Part shown: positions 25,680 to 33,242 of the stretch, piece by piece
How positions within the stretch are numbered: position 1 is the first letter of the stretch
How the letters are laid out: the number at the start of each line of letters is the position of its first letter
DNA from: an uncultured Zetaproteobacteria bacterium
GTDB taxonomy: Bacteria; Pseudomonadota; Zetaproteobacteria; Mariprofundales; Mariprofundaceae
Length of the DNA stretch: 39,807 bases
NCBI GenBank assembly: GCA_947311495.1
Contig: CAMZLG010000107.1
Coordinates: forward strand, 1-39,807
Reading direction: 5' to 3'
Notes under the pieces: model-generated
The model's input: only the letters and a program-made list of their open reading frames with translations
Databases searched by the model: none
Told to the model about the DNA's origin: nothing
Program-made: the position numbers and the translations under genes

Positions 25680-26192
25680 TCAAAGCTCACTTATTTTTAC
25701 TGGAAACCTTTGCCGAAGGTATAAGAGCCAAAATATAATTAGCCCCACTCCGATATATAGTATGTTAGTCGCTAGGCTCTGTTCTGCGGCATAGCTTTCT
25801 TGATATTTTACTATCATGTCTTCTTGAGGAATAAGCTCCATATCTTTCACATCTACACTGGTAACTACGTCATCCACAGTGAAAATAGTTACAATCTCCC
25901 CTCGATGAACCTTCAGTTTTTCAAACCACTCGTTTGTAAATGGATTCAACTTAACCCTTTTAAAGCCCGCTTGTTTATCATAAAGAACCATCTCAACATA
26001 CCGTGGTCCCTTATTAAAATGAATTATTTTCACACGTTGCAGCTGACCCGTAAATGGAACCGCCTCATCTAATGCTGGCAACCCTCCATCTAATAACTTA
26101 AATCCACTCAACACTGACAAAAAAATGCCTAGAATTATAATGCCCCCTGATAAACGAGCACCTAAACTTGGTGATTTCTTCTGTGTCTCCAT
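25680..26192 (-). CDS. Two-TM protein flanking tldD (copy 2), unknown function
   Basis: A 170-aa paralogue of the gene at 23718-24218, with the same plan: TM at about 18-36, a soluble domain with the VEMVLYDKQAGFKRVKL core, and a second TM at about 145-162, ending ISEL. Codon use is more AT-rich than in copy 1. The start is uncertain: ATG 26192 follows a short frame's TAA by one base, while GTG 26210 would add six residues; neither has a strong ribosome site. Its last codons and the 11 bases before its start share TAAGTGAGCTT, a direct repeat that brackets the gene. Likely co-transcribed with tldD (32-base gap). Confidence 0.68.
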   Translation of the reverse strand: METQKKSPSLGARLSGGIIILGIFLSVLSGFKLLDGGLPALDEAVPFTGQLQRVKIIHFNKGPRYVEMVLYDKQAGFKRVKLNPFTNEWFEKLKVHRGEIVTIFTVDDVVTSVDVKDMELIPQEDMIVKYQESYAAEQSLATNILYIGVGLIIFWLLYLRQRFPVKISEL

Positions 26193-26280
26193 ATTATTTC
26201 GCAAGCTCACTTAATGATTTCATGGCAACATCGTCTGCAATGCGTAGGTTTTGGTCAAGTTTGAACATATTGAGGTGCTT

Positions 26281-27027
26281 ATGCTTGAAGGTATCACGAC
26301 ATTTTTTTCAGGTTTTATGATGATGTGGCAAGAAGCCAGCTTACGCGCTGTGTTGTGGCGGATGTTGGGGTTGCTTGCTGTTTTGATGTTGGTGTTGATG
26401 AGTGGTGTGTTTTTCTTATCCGATTATTTGGTATCGGTGTTTGTGCCCACAGGTGATGCTTGGTATTGGGTAATTGTGGGTTATATCGCATCATTTTTCA
26501 CTGCAATACTTACCGTTGCTGTGGGCGCAGTCGCGTTTGTGGCATTGGCATCCGCCGCCGTTGCACCGTGGCTTGATACTTTGGCGTATCGCACAGAAAA
26601 AATCATGGGTTTTGCAACCGTTGAAAATGATGCATCTTGGGCAAACCAAGCCTTAGCCGCAGCCATCAATTCGATTCGCCCTTTGTTTGGTTTAATGCTT
26701 TGGGGGCTGTTGGCGCTGGTGTTTTTCTGGTTTCCACCGCTGATGACAGTCATTTGGACATACGGCAGCATCCAGTTCCTTAACTATGAATTGTTTGATA
26801 CCCAAGCATCTCGAAAAGACATGCCTTTCAAGGCTCGCAAACAAAACATGAAAGAACACCGCTGGTTTTGGCTTGGTTTTGGTGGCACATCGTTGCTGCT
26901 GATGGCTGTGCCGGTTTTAAACATCTTTGTATTGCCTGCGGCAGTGGTTGCCCTTGCCAAAAAAGGACACCCAGAGGCTTTGTCTCATACCTCTGAAAAA
27001 AATAATCCAGATGTGTTCCCAACATGA
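26281..27027 (+). CDS. EI24/CysZ-like membrane protein
   Basis: A 248-aa polytopic inner-membrane protein of the EI24 domain family, which includes E. coli CysZ (sulfate permease, 253 aa). Four or more TM segments are visible: about 25-50, 65-100, 140-170 and 205-235. Family-like features are the early MLEGITTFFSGFMMMWQ helix, WFPPLMTVIW and the C-terminal NIFVLPAAVVALAKKGHP. Sulfate transport is inferred from the family; there is no cysteine biosynthesis gene nearby. GAGG five bases before the ATG at 26281 supports this start. Confidence 0.82.
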   Translation: MLEGITTFFSGFMMMWQEASLRAVLWRMLGLLAVLMLVLMSGVFFLSDYLVSVFVPTGDAWYWVIVGYIASFFTAILTVAVGAVAFVALASAAVAPWLDTLAYRTEKIMGFATVENDASWANQALAAAINSIRPLFGLMLWGLLALVFFWFPPLMTVIWTYGSIQFLNYELFDTQASRKDMPFKARKQNMKEHRWFWLGFGGTSLLLMAVPVLNIFVLPAAVVALAKKGHPEALSHTSEKNNPDVFPT

Positions 27028-27124
27028 TGATAACAAGGAAAAGTAGGCAAAGCATAGCATCGCTATGGTTAAGTGCTTTGACAAAGTTAGCACATGTTTG
27101 GGGGCGCATCGCTAAAGGTTCAAT

Positions 27125-29047
27125 ATGCCAGTATTAATGTTACACGGCTTGAAAAAAGCCTTCGGTCATCAGGTCTTATTGGACAATGTGGACTTACGCA
27201 TCAGCGCAGGTGCGCGTGTCGGATTGATTGGACGCAATGGCGAAGGCAAATCAACACTCCTCAAAGTCATCGCTGGGCAAATGGATGTGGATGATGGCAA
27301 CGTGCAAATTAAGAGTGGCTGCAAAGTCGCCTACTTGCATCAAGACCCTTATTTTGAGCCGGGTCAAAGTGTGTTTCATGTGGTGGCTGAAGGTTTGGGG
27401 CATGTCGCAGAAACATTGGATGCTTATCATCAAGCCACATCTGATTTAGAACATGACTATTCGGATAAAGCATTAAAGAAACTCGAAGATTTACAACATC
27501 AGTTGGAACATTTGGGTGCATGGAAACTTCATGCCCGAATCGAAACAGCCATCACCAAATTGGGATTGGATGGCAACCGTGATGTGGGTGAACTATCGGG
27601 CGGCTGGTTGCGCCGTGTGGCTTTAGCCCAAGCTGTGGTGGTTGAGCCTGAAATCTTGTTGTTGGATGAGCCCACCAACCACTTGGATATATCCTCGATT
27701 GAATGGTTGGAAGATTTTGTCGCATCATTCAAAGGTGCGGTTCTATTTATTACCCATGATAGATATTTCTTGGATGCGGTGGCTGAAGAAATCATTGAAT
27801 TGGACAGAGGAAAACTCACCCATTTCCAAGCCAGTTATGCTGAATATTTACAGAAAAAAGCCGAACTATTAGAAATCGAATCACGCGAACACAAAAAGTT
27901 TGATAAAATGCTCGCGGGTGAAGAAAAATGGATTCGCCAAGGTATTCCAGCACGGCGAACCCGTAATGAAGGCAGGGTGCGTGCGCTTGAAGATTTAAGA
28001 AAACAACGCGCTGCCCGAAAACTGCGTGGTGGTGATGTGGATTTGCGTGTGGCATCAGGTGTCAAACCTGGCAAATTATTGATTGAAGCGATTGATGTCT
28101 GCCACAGCTTTGAAACAGCAAACATCGTTGAAACATTTAACTGCAAAATCATGGCAGGCGAACGCATCGGTTTCTTAGGCCCCAATGGTATTGGCAAAAC
28201 CACCTTGCTCAAAATCCTTTTGGGTGAACTAGAAGCCGATAGTGGCCGCGTCAAACATGGGGTGCGCCTTGCCCCTGCATTTTTAACCCAAATCCGCACC
28301 CTTAACCCTGAATCCAAACTCAAAGATGTGCTTGTGCCTTCAGGCGGTAATTACGTGCATATTGGTGGGCATGAACCACGCCATATTGTCAGCTATATGC
28401 AAGATTTTCTCTTTGATAAAGAATTACTGAATGCGCGCGTTTCTGCACTTTCAGGTGGTGAGCGTGGTCGTTTATTACTCGCCAAACTATTACTCGAACC
28501 TGCCAACCTTTTGGTCTTGGATGAACCCACCAACGATTTGGATATTGGTACACTTGCCGTGCTCGAAGAAGCGTTAGCCAAGTATCAAGGCACTGTGATT
28601 ATCGTCAGCCATGATAGAGCATTTATGGATAGAACGGTAAGCAAAGTGCTGGCATTTGAAGGCGATGGTAAGATTGTACCCATTGAAGGTGGTTATTCCG
28701 ATTATTTGGCATGGAAGGAGCGCGCTGCTTTGCACGAAAAAGAAGAAAAAACAGCTGTAAAAACGACCAAAGAAGCCGAAAAAGAAGTCAGGAAACCTAA
28801 AATTGCCAAAAAACTTAGCTACAAAGACCAAAAAGCACTGGATGATTTACCCATGCAAATCGAAACATGGGAAGAGGAAAAAGCAGAAATTGAAGCGCGG
28901 TTTTGTGATGTTGATTATTTCAGCAACGACCCGACATCCTTCCAAAATGACCAGAAACAATTGGATGCATTAAACACCAAACTTGAGCAAGCTTATCAAC
29001 AGTGGGAAGCCTTAGAAGCCAAACAAGAAGCACTCAATGGCGAGTAA
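27125..29047 (+). CDS. uup: ABC-F ATPase Uup
   Basis: Soluble ribosome-associated ABC-F protein, 640 aa (E. coli Uup 635), with two ATPase domains and no membrane part. Walker A motifs are GRNGEGKS (36-43) and GPNGIGKT; signatures are LSGGWLRR and LSGGERGRL; Walker B motifs are LLLDEPTNHLDI and LVLDEPTNDLDI. The inter-domain linker (about 230-300) is highly charged, and the last 80 residues form the coiled-coil, DNA-binding-type C-terminal domain that marks Uup among ABC-F proteins. In E. coli Uup affects transposon precise excision and ribosome assembly. AAAGG lies six bases before the ATG. The next gene overlaps its end by 11 bases. Confidence 0.93.
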   Translation: MPVLMLHGLKKAFGHQVLLDNVDLRISAGARVGLIGRNGEGKSTLLKVIAGQMDVDDGNVQIKSGCKVAYLHQDPYFEPGQSVFHVVAEGLGHVAETLDAYHQATSDLEHDYSDKALKKLEDLQHQLEHLGAWKLHARIETAITKLGLDGNRDVGELSGGWLRRVALAQAVVVEPEILLLDEPTNHLDISSIEWLEDFVASFKGAVLFITHDRYFLDAVAEEIIELDRGKLTHFQASYAEYLQKKAELLEIESREHKKFDKMLAGEEKWIRQGIPARRTRNEGRVRALEDLRKQRAARKLRGGDVDLRVASGVKPGKLLIEAIDVCHSFETANIVETFNCKIMAGERIGFLGPNGIGKTTLLKILLGELEADSGRVKHGVRLAPAFLTQIRTLNPESKLKDVLVPSGGNYVHIGGHEPRHIVSYMQDFLFDKELLNARVSALSGGERGRLLLAKLLLEPANLLVLDEPTNDLDIGTLAVLEEALAKYQGTVIIVSHDRAFMDRTVSKVLAFEGDGKIVPIEGGYSDYLAWKERAALHEKEEKTAVKTTKEAEKEVRKPKIAKKLSYKDQKALDDLPMQIETWEEEKAEIEARFCDVDYFSNDPTSFQNDQKQLDALNTKLEQAYQQWEALEAKQEALNGE

Positions 29048-29531
29048 TATCAACTTCATTCGTAAACTTGGTTTTTTATCGGATAAACGCCGATTCTCAC
29101 TGTTTCTGCCTTTTTTATTGATGCGCGCATCATTGCAAGAATACAATGAAGATTGGAGCAAGGTACGCATTCGGTTGCCACTGAGTTGGGTCTCAAAGAA
29201 TGCAGCAGGTAATATGTTTGGCGGCTTTCAAGCCAGCCTTGCCGACCCTATTCCAGCCATGGCGTGTCTCAAAAAGTTTCCCGATTATCGCGTGGCGACC
29301 AAGAAGTTAGAGATTGATTTTATCCGCGTTGGCAATTCCGATTTAATGCTGCATTTCGACTTTTCTACCGAACAAGTACAGCAAATTCGCAAAGAATTGG
29401 CAGAACATGGTCGCGCCACGCCTTGCTTTGATATGGTGTACATTCGCGCTGATGGAAAAGTATGCAGTAAAATCAAAAACACCGTTGCCATTCGCCCCAA
29501 AGGGTATGTTAGCCCTATCGAAAAAAGTTAG
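29037..29531 (+). CDS. Hotdog-fold DUF4442/thioesterase-like protein
   Basis: A 164-aa cytoplasmic protein with a hotdog-fold pattern. WVSKNAAGNMFGGFQASLADPIPAMAC is the region equivalent to the active-site helix of PaaI/DUF4442 proteins, split here as SKNAAGNMFGG and ASLADP. Long beta strands follow (KKLEIDFIRVGNSDLMLHFDF; CFDMVYIRADGKVCSKIKNTVAIRP). Family members are putative acyl-CoA thioesterases; the substrate is unknown. It overlaps uup by 11 bases and converges on ppk1 with only 10 bases between stops and no visible terminator. Confidence 0.78.
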   Translation: MASNINFIRKLGFLSDKRRFSLFLPFLLMRASLQEYNEDWSKVRIRLPLSWVSKNAAGNMFGGFQASLADPIPAMACLKKFPDYRVATKKLEIDFIRVGNSDLMLHFDFSTEQVQQIRKELAEHGRATPCFDMVYIRADGKVCSKIKNTVAIRPKGYVSPIEKS

Positions 29532-29541
29532 TGGCTACGAT

Positions 29542-31635
29542 TTATTCTTGAAGTGTGCCCAACTTTTGCATCAGCATCATTTGCGCACTTTTCACATCCG
29601 TTCGCGCCTTCACACGCTGATAACTGCCATCTGATTTAAGCTGCCAAGATGCTGCAGTATCGGAAAAATAGGGTGTAAGCCCTTCAGCAATCACATCACG
29701 CTTTAAGGCTGCATCACGAATCGGGAAACATGTCTCCACACGGCGCAATAAGTTGCGCCCCATCCAGTCGGCACTGGCACAAAAGACTTCCGTATCCCCA
29801 TCATTATCAAAGCAATAGACCCGCGAATGCTCTAAGAAACGACCCAACACCGAACGTACCCGAATGTTCTCAGACACACCTTCAATACCCGGACGCAAAC
29901 AACAGATACCACGCACCACCAAATCAATTTTCACACCCGCTTGGGAAGCACGATATAAGGCTTGGATAATTTCAGGCTCTTCCAATCCGTTCATCTTAGC
30001 ACGAATGCGTGCTGGCTTACCTGCTTTGGCATTGTCTGCTTCTCGGTTGATACGCTCAATCAAACCTTTGTGCAGCGTGAATGGCCCTGCAAGCATGGCT
30101 TTGAGGCGCAATGCTTTGCCAAGACCTGTAAGCTGTTGGAATAATTTATGCACATCTTCACCCAACTCAGGGTCACAGGTTAATAAACCAAAATCGGTGT
30201 AGAATTTACTGGTAAAGGTGTGGTAATTTCCTGTGCCAAGATGCACATAACGGCGCAACTTACGACCTTCTCGGCGCACAATCATCAGCATTTTACCGTG
30301 TGTCTTAAAACCCATCACACCATACACCACTTGCACACCTGCGGCAGACAACTTGTTCGCCATGGCAATGTTATCTTCTTCATTGAACCGTGCCATCAGC
30401 TCAATCACAGCCACCACTTCTTTGTTGGCGCGCGCCGCACGAATCAATGCATCCACCATAGGCGAATCAGGCACAACTCGGTACATGGTTTGTTTAATCA
30501 CCAACACTTTGGGGTCGGCAGCAGCTTGGTTAATCAACTCAACCACAGGGTTAAAACTTTGGTACGGATGGTGCAATAAAATATCATGCTGTTGGATTTG
30601 CTGAAACATATCCTGCTCTTCATCCAACAAACGGGCTGGAATACCAGGCTCAAAAGCAGGGTATTTTAAGTCTGGACGATTCACTTCATCATAAATGGCA
30701 GACAAACGGTATAAGTTCACCGGACCATCCATACGGTATAAATCGGTCTCTTGCAAACCAAACTGCTGCAACAAAAATTTATAGAGTTTGGCAGGGCATT
30801 TATTTGATACCTCCAAACGCACAGGCTGACTAAAGCGCCGCTCCAACAACTCGCCCGCCACAGCCTGCTTTAAATCCACTACATCTTCTTCATCAATCAC
30901 CAACTCACTGTTGCGAATGATACGAAACTGATGACATGCTTTCACCGTCATGCCCGGGAAAAACTCACCCACATGTTCATGGATAATGGAAGATAGAAAG
31001 ACAAAACTATGCTCTACATCGCATAGCTCAGGTGGTAGATGAATCATACGCGCAATAGAAATCGGTGCTTGCACAATGGCGTGCTTGGCTTCACGCCCAA
31101 AGGCATCTTTACCATCCAAAGAAATAATAAAATTTAGAATTTTGCTTAAGATTTGAGGGAAAGGGTGTGCCAAATCAAGTCCAACCGGTGTCAATACAGG
31201 CAATAATTCTCGCTTGAAAAATTTACGAATCCAGTCCGTTTGCGCTTCCGTCCACTCTGAACGCTTGAGAATACAAATACCTTCATCCCGTAGCGATGGC
31301 AGAAGGTCATCATTGAGCAACTTATATTGCTCTTCCACCATCACTTCGATGCTTTCACGCATCTGCAACAGCATATCCGTTGCCGTCAGGCCATCTGGCG
31401 CTGTTCCCAATGCGCCCAGAGCCAACCTATGCTTTTGAATCGCCACCCGCACCTCAAAATATTCATCCATGTTTGAGGTGTAAATACAAAGAAAACGCAA
31501 ACGCTCTAACAAAGGAATACTTATATCACTCGCCATCTCAAGTACACGGCGATTAAATGCCAGCATACTTAAATCACGGTTTAAGTAATAGCCCTTATTG
31601 TTTAATACTATATCTGCATTATCACTCAATCTCAT
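29542..31635 (-). CDS. ppk1: Polyphosphate kinase 1
   Basis: Reversible polyphosphate synthase, 697 aa (E. coli Ppk 688), membrane-associated in characterised species. The N-terminal NRDLSMLAFNRRVLE motif has Met where most family members have Trp. The autophosphorylated His lies in VHLGTGNYH, and the second catalytic His in LEHSRVYCF; PGIEGVSENIRVRS precedes it. The start at 31635 is preferred: a TATAAT box at 31678-31673 places transcription start near 31666, so longer reading frames that begin upstream of it are excluded. GAGG is close (3-4 bases) to this ATG, and an ATG at 31650 is an alternative. It is divergent from ppk2. Confidence 0.95.
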   Translation of the reverse strand: MRLSDNADIVLNNKGYYLNRDLSMLAFNRRVLEMASDISIPLLERLRFLCIYTSNMDEYFEVRVAIQKHRLALGALGTAPDGLTATDMLLQMRESIEVMVEEQYKLLNDDLLPSLRDEGICILKRSEWTEAQTDWIRKFFKRELLPVLTPVGLDLAHPFPQILSKILNFIISLDGKDAFGREAKHAIVQAPISIARMIHLPPELCDVEHSFVFLSSIIHEHVGEFFPGMTVKACHQFRIIRNSELVIDEEDVVDLKQAVAGELLERRFSQPVRLEVSNKCPAKLYKFLLQQFGLQETDLYRMDGPVNLYRLSAIYDEVNRPDLKYPAFEPGIPARLLDEEQDMFQQIQQHDILLHHPYQSFNPVVELINQAAADPKVLVIKQTMYRVVPDSPMVDALIRAARANKEVVAVIELMARFNEEDNIAMANKLSAAGVQVVYGVMGFKTHGKMLMIVRREGRKLRRYVHLGTGNYHTFTSKFYTDFGLLTCDPELGEDVHKLFQQLTGLGKALRLKAMLAGPFTLHKGLIERINREADNAKAGKPARIRAKMNGLEEPEIIQALYRASQAGVKIDLVVRGICCLRPGIEGVSENIRVRSVLGRFLEHSRVYCFDNDGDTEVFCASADWMGRNLLRRVETCFPIRDAALKRDVIAEGLTPYFSDTAASWQLKSDGSYQRVKARTDVKSAQMMLMQKLGTLQE

Positions 31636-31672
31636 CACCCTCTTCATCATTCGCATCAACCGCGAACCTGAC

Positions 31673-31678
31673 ATTATA
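31673..31678 (-). promoter_or_regulatory. -10 box of the ppk1 promoter
   Basis: The minus strand reads GCGTATAATG, a perfect TATAAT hexamer, 38 bases before the chosen ppk1 ATG. No good -35 hexamer lies 16-18 bases upstream, which suggests an activated promoter. The 311-base divergent region between ppk1 and ppk2 (31636-31946) also holds a Pho-box-like pair (31707-31724) and an inverted repeat (31884-31908), but no gene. Confidence 0.55.
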
Positions 31679-31883
31679 CGCAAAATTGCCACTCTATAAA
31701 GCCACCAAGACATCATCATGACAAATCATCCAACATAAAAATAATGGTTGCACAATACACCTAACTGCTGTACGGTTAGCATGAAAAGCAGGTGCGTAAG
31801 CCAATTTGTACTTTTAACCGCACAGAATGTGGCTTCATCGCTTATCAACCAAACCTTTTCACCAACAAATCATAGGCAAGTAA

Positions 31884-31908
31884 CAAGGAAACTACTTTTG
31901 TTCCCTTG
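31884..31908. repeat. Inverted repeat upstream of ppk2
   Basis: CAAGGAAAC, a 7-base loop and GTTCCCTTG (one mismatch) lie 39 bases before the ppk2 ATG, in the divergent ppk1-ppk2 region. It may be an operator or a leader hairpin; nothing in the sequence decides. Confidence 0.35.
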
Positions 31909-31946
31909 ATATTTTATTGTCTCAAATTAAAAGGTGTAAATCAGAA

Positions 31947-32867
31947 ATGAGCAAAGACAAGAAACGCAACAAAGAAAAATTAAAAAAACTTCTCAATAAA
32001 ATGAGCAACCCGAAAAAGGTCTTGGCATCACCTAAAGTCATTTCAGGGAGCAAGCTCTTGGCACTCAGTCATGAGATGGGCACATACCCATACCCTGAAA
32101 AAATGGGTTTAGAAGAGTATGAAAGTGAAAAGCACTTGCTGCAAATCGAGTTACTTAAAGTGCAAGCTTGGGTAAAAGAATCAGGGCAACGTATTCTTGG
32201 CATTTTTGAGGGTCGGGATGCCGCAGGCAAGGGTGGTACGATTAAGCGCTTTAATGAGCATTTAAACCCGCGTGCTGCGCATGTTATTGCCCTAGAGAAG
32301 CCTAATGACCGTGAACTCGGGCAATGGTATTATCAGCGTTATATCAAACATTTACCCACCAAAGGTGAAATGGTATTTTTAGACCGGTCTTGGTATAATC
32401 GCACGGGTGTTGAGCGTGTGATGGGTTTTTGTACGGATGAGGAATACTTAGACTTTCTTCGTCAAACACCACAACTTGAACGTATGTTGGTGAATTCGGG
32501 TTTACATATATTTAAATACTGGTTCTCAGTGAGCCGCCATGAGCAGCTTCGCCGCTTTCATGGTCGCACCCACGACCCACTGAAACAATGGAAACTTAGC
32601 CCCATTGATATTCAGTCCTTGGATAAATGGGAAGACTACACCAAAGCCAAACAAGCGATGTTTTTCTATACCAGCACAGCTGATGCACCATGGACGGTTG
32701 TGAAGTCCGATGATAAAAAACGGGCGAGAATTAACTGTATGCGTCACTACCTGCACAACTTGAATTATCCCGGTAAAGATGAGCAAGTTGCCTGCGCACC
32801 CGACCCGAAAATTGTCGGTAATGTGCATAGGAAGCTAGATTATTCTAACGATAAACACGCTGAGTAA
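31947..32867 (+). CDS. ppk2: Polyphosphate kinase 2 (class I)
   Basis: Cytoplasmic PPK2-family enzyme, 306 aa, that uses polyphosphate to phosphorylate nucleotides (class I acts on NDPs) or runs in reverse. It is a P-loop kinase fold: Walker A GRDAAGKGGT (89-98) and the lid DRSWYNR (146-152) with VERVMG following. HEQLRRFHGRTHDPLKQWKLSP and ARINCMRHYLH are standard PPK2 blocks. A Lys-rich N-terminal tail of about 30 residues (KDKKRNKEKLKKLLNK) is longer and more basic than the catalytic core needs. The ATG at 31947 is used; AAGG lies about 12 bases upstream. Followed by an intercistronic hairpin and the Lys-rich gene. Confidence 0.94.
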   Translation: MSKDKKRNKEKLKKLLNKMSNPKKVLASPKVISGSKLLALSHEMGTYPYPEKMGLEEYESEKHLLQIELLKVQAWVKESGQRILGIFEGRDAAGKGGTIKRFNEHLNPRAAHVIALEKPNDRELGQWYYQRYIKHLPTKGEMVFLDRSWYNRTGVERVMGFCTDEEYLDFLRQTPQLERMLVNSGLHIFKYWFSVSRHEQLRRFHGRTHDPLKQWKLSPIDIQSLDKWEDYTKAKQAMFFYTSTADAPWTVVKSDDKKRARINCMRHYLHNLNYPGKDEQVACAPDPKIVGNVHRKLDYSNDKHAE

Positions 32868-32881
32868 AATAAGATAATAAA

Positions 32882-32907
32882 CCTACGTTGGCACTTGCCA
32901 GCGTAGG
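32882..32907 (+). terminator. Intercistronic hairpin between ppk2 and the Lys-rich gene
   Basis: CCTACGTTGGC, loop ACTT, GCCAGCGTAGG forms an 11-bp stem with one G-T pair. On the plus strand it is followed by AAAATAAGG rather than a T run, so it looks more like a processing or stability hairpin than a true terminator. The ribosome site of the next gene begins six bases after it. Confidence 0.45.
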
Positions 32908-32925
32908 AAAATAAGGATGATAATA

Positions 32926-33216
32926 ATGAGTGCCAGTAAACATGATAAAGAACTACATCAAGCTTTAGAAGAAGCCATTAAAAAAGCCGATAAAGCGGCA
33001 TCCAAAGCAGCAAAGGCTGCCAAAAAAGCCAAGAAAGCAGCTAAAAAAGCCAAGCGTGCTGAAAAACGCATGAGCAAAACGGCGAAGAAAGTGGATAAAC
33101 AACATGCCTTGACCAAACGTCATCTAAAGAAATATGATGCCGACAAGGTGAAAAAAATCGCCAAGAAGAAAAAAATTCAGAAAAAGGTTCGTGAGAAGCA
33201 AAGCGGCTTAACGTAA
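32926..33216 (+). CDS. Lys/Ala-rich histone-like protein in the polyphosphate cluster
   Basis: A 96-aa, extremely basic protein. After a short acidic/helical start (KHDKELHQALEEAIKKADK) comes an AAKAAKKAKKAAKKAKRAEKR-type tract (residues about 24-50), then further Lys clusters (KKIAKKKKIQKKVREK). This resembles histone H1-like bacterial tails (AlgP, PhaF/PhaM C-termini). Such tails bind DNA; they would also bind polyphosphate. Being between ppk2 and ppx argues for a role on polyphosphate, such as granule coating or linking it to the nucleoid; this is inference. AAGGA eight bases before the ATG at 32926 decides the start; an ATG at 32917 abuts the ribosome site. It ends 26 bases before ppx. 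Confidence 0.85.
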   Translation: MSASKHDKELHQALEEAIKKADKAASKAAKAAKKAKKAAKKAKRAEKRMSKTAKKVDKQHALTKRHLKKYDADKVKKIAKKKKIQKKVREKQSGLT

Positions 33217-33242
33217 TGCCAACCTTTTAAAGGCGGTTTCAT

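Noticed and set aside
27078-27083. Perfect TTGACA before uup
   Set aside because: No acceptable -10 hexamer lies 15-19 bases downstream.
31707-31724. Pho-box-like pair TTGTCAT-GATG-ATGTCTT upstream of ppk1
   Set aside because: The second half matches only 5 of 7 positions and the pair lies 28 bases from the -10 box instead of about 10. Suggestive for a phosphate-linked gene but not enough to call.
32986-33100. Repetitive AAAGC-type tract
   Set aside because: It encodes the Lys/Ala repeats of the histone-like protein; units are irregular and without spacers, so it is not a CRISPR or satellite.
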